Origin: Candidatus Falkowiibacteriota bacterium
GTDB taxonomy: Bacteria > Patescibacteriota > Patescibacteriia > JACRDY01
Direction of reading: 5' to 3'
Assembly: GCA_016218485.1 (NCBI GenBank)
Contig: JACRDY010000037.1
Coordinates: forward strand, 1-20,488
Length of the DNA: 20,488 nt
A program made the translations under genes and the position numbers. Of the stretch, positions 20,250 through 20,488 are shown one piece after another. Numbering within the stretch: the stretch's first letter is position 1; each line of letters starts with the position of its first letter. Under the pieces are notes generated by a model. It was not told the DNA's origin. It saw only the letters and a list, made by a program, of their open reading frames with translations, and made no database searches.

Positions 20250-20488
20250 GGCACTAGTGTCCCATTAAAACTCCCATAACCGAGCTTGTTTCTGAATAAG
20301 CTCACTCCAAATAGGTGACGGCGAATTGGAAATTAGCTCAATTACGGGAATTTTCTCAAACAATGAGATGCTTAGAATTTGTAGAATTTCGTAGGTACTG
20401 CGATTAATGTGAAGTTGCTTCTTTAATATGGCAACCAGGAGATAGGTTGAGATAGCAATGCAAATTTGAGTCTTAACCGCATTTTCCG
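20250..20488 (-). mobile_element. 3' end of an IS4-family-like insertion sequence (cut by window edge)
   Basis: The transposase fragment (20265-20488) is followed within a few bases by GGCACTAGTGTCCC (20250-20263). This contains the palindrome CACTAGTG and looks like an IS terminal repeat. The other end lies outside the window, so the inverted repeat and target duplication cannot be checked. Confidence 0.55.
20265..20488 (-). CDS. Transposase, C-terminal part (IS4-type DDE)
   Basis: 73 residues plus stop (TAA, 20267-20265); the 5' part is beyond the window. The segment 'VKTQICIAISTYLLVAILKK' followed by 'STYEILQILSISLFEKIPV' matches the C-terminal region after the catalytic Glu of IS4-family transposases (usually 'VKTQIWIAIS-Y-LVAI-KK'). 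The catalytic residues themselves are not in the window. It closes with an aromatic tail ('RLWEF'). Base composition is A/T-rich compared with the adjacent operon. Confidence 0.75.
   Translation of the reverse strand, partial: ENAVKTQICIAISTYLLVAILKKQLHINRSTYEILQILSISLFEKIPVIELISNSPSPIWSELIQKQARLWEF

Noticed and set aside
1..20488. UGA recoding as in Gracilibacteria
   Set aside because: TGA ends truB and eamA at family-typical positions, and no conserved protein needs read-through of TGA.

Overview
The window looks like a chromosomal segment of a Patescibacteria (Candidate Phyla Radiation) bacterium. This is an inference from several traits: small single-copy housekeeping genes on both strands with little operon structure, mostly leaderless or SD-less starts, intergenic gaps filled with A/T-rich 'word' repeats that fold into hairpins, and a large secreted protein carrying a repeat domain I associate with this group. 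TGA reads as an ordinary stop (truB, eamA), so the UGA-glycine code of Gracilibacteria does not apply.

Layout. 1-130 holds the 3' end of an unrecognised gene. On the minus strand lie a small SAM-dependent methyltransferase (134-625) and an unusual RNA gene (about 771-850) with its own promoter and terminator. That RNA has a perfect alanine-type acceptor stem and a T-arm but no anticodon arm. Then come clpP (+), a hypothetical gene (+), hup encoding HU (-), and the RNA-decay pair rny-ymdB (-, same order as in Bacillus). Next are folD (+), an exported beta-rich protein (+), truB (-), a 714-residue secreted protein with a glycosidase-like domain (+), a divergent purF homologue (-), infB (+), trxA (+), trxB (+) and a glutamate dehydrogenase gene (+). 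The last part, 17.8-20.1 kb, is an operon of an EamA-type transporter, an RmlC/WxcM-like cupin and a DUF218/YdcF-like protein, closed by a strong terminator. The window ends in the 3' part of an IS4-type transposase on the minus strand.

How the parts fit. The core genes serve protein quality control (ClpP), RNA turnover (RNase Y, YmdB), one-carbon metabolism (FolD), tRNA modification (TruB), translation initiation (IF-2), nucleoid packing (HU), thiol redox (TrxA/TrxB) and ammonia/glutamate exchange (Gdh). The eamA operon and the exported protein at 6953 have good Shine-Dalgarno sequences and a more G+C-rich codon style than their neighbours, which suggests acquired accessory genes.

Recurring regulatory pattern: a TTGACA-like -35, a 16-19 bp spacer and a -10 such as TAAACT, TATATT or TACCAT. 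These promoters correct several starts: infB begins at 12830, rny at 5380, the 1.9-kb hypothetical gene at about 1860, and the exported protein at 6953.

The most unusual observation is the tRNA-like RNA at 771-846. It is charged-tRNA-like at one end and has a tmRNA-like D-loop, but a 7-bp stem with a 9-nt loop replaces the anticodon arm or mRNA-like domain. A 16-nt perfect complement of that loop region lies in the RNA's own 3' tail.
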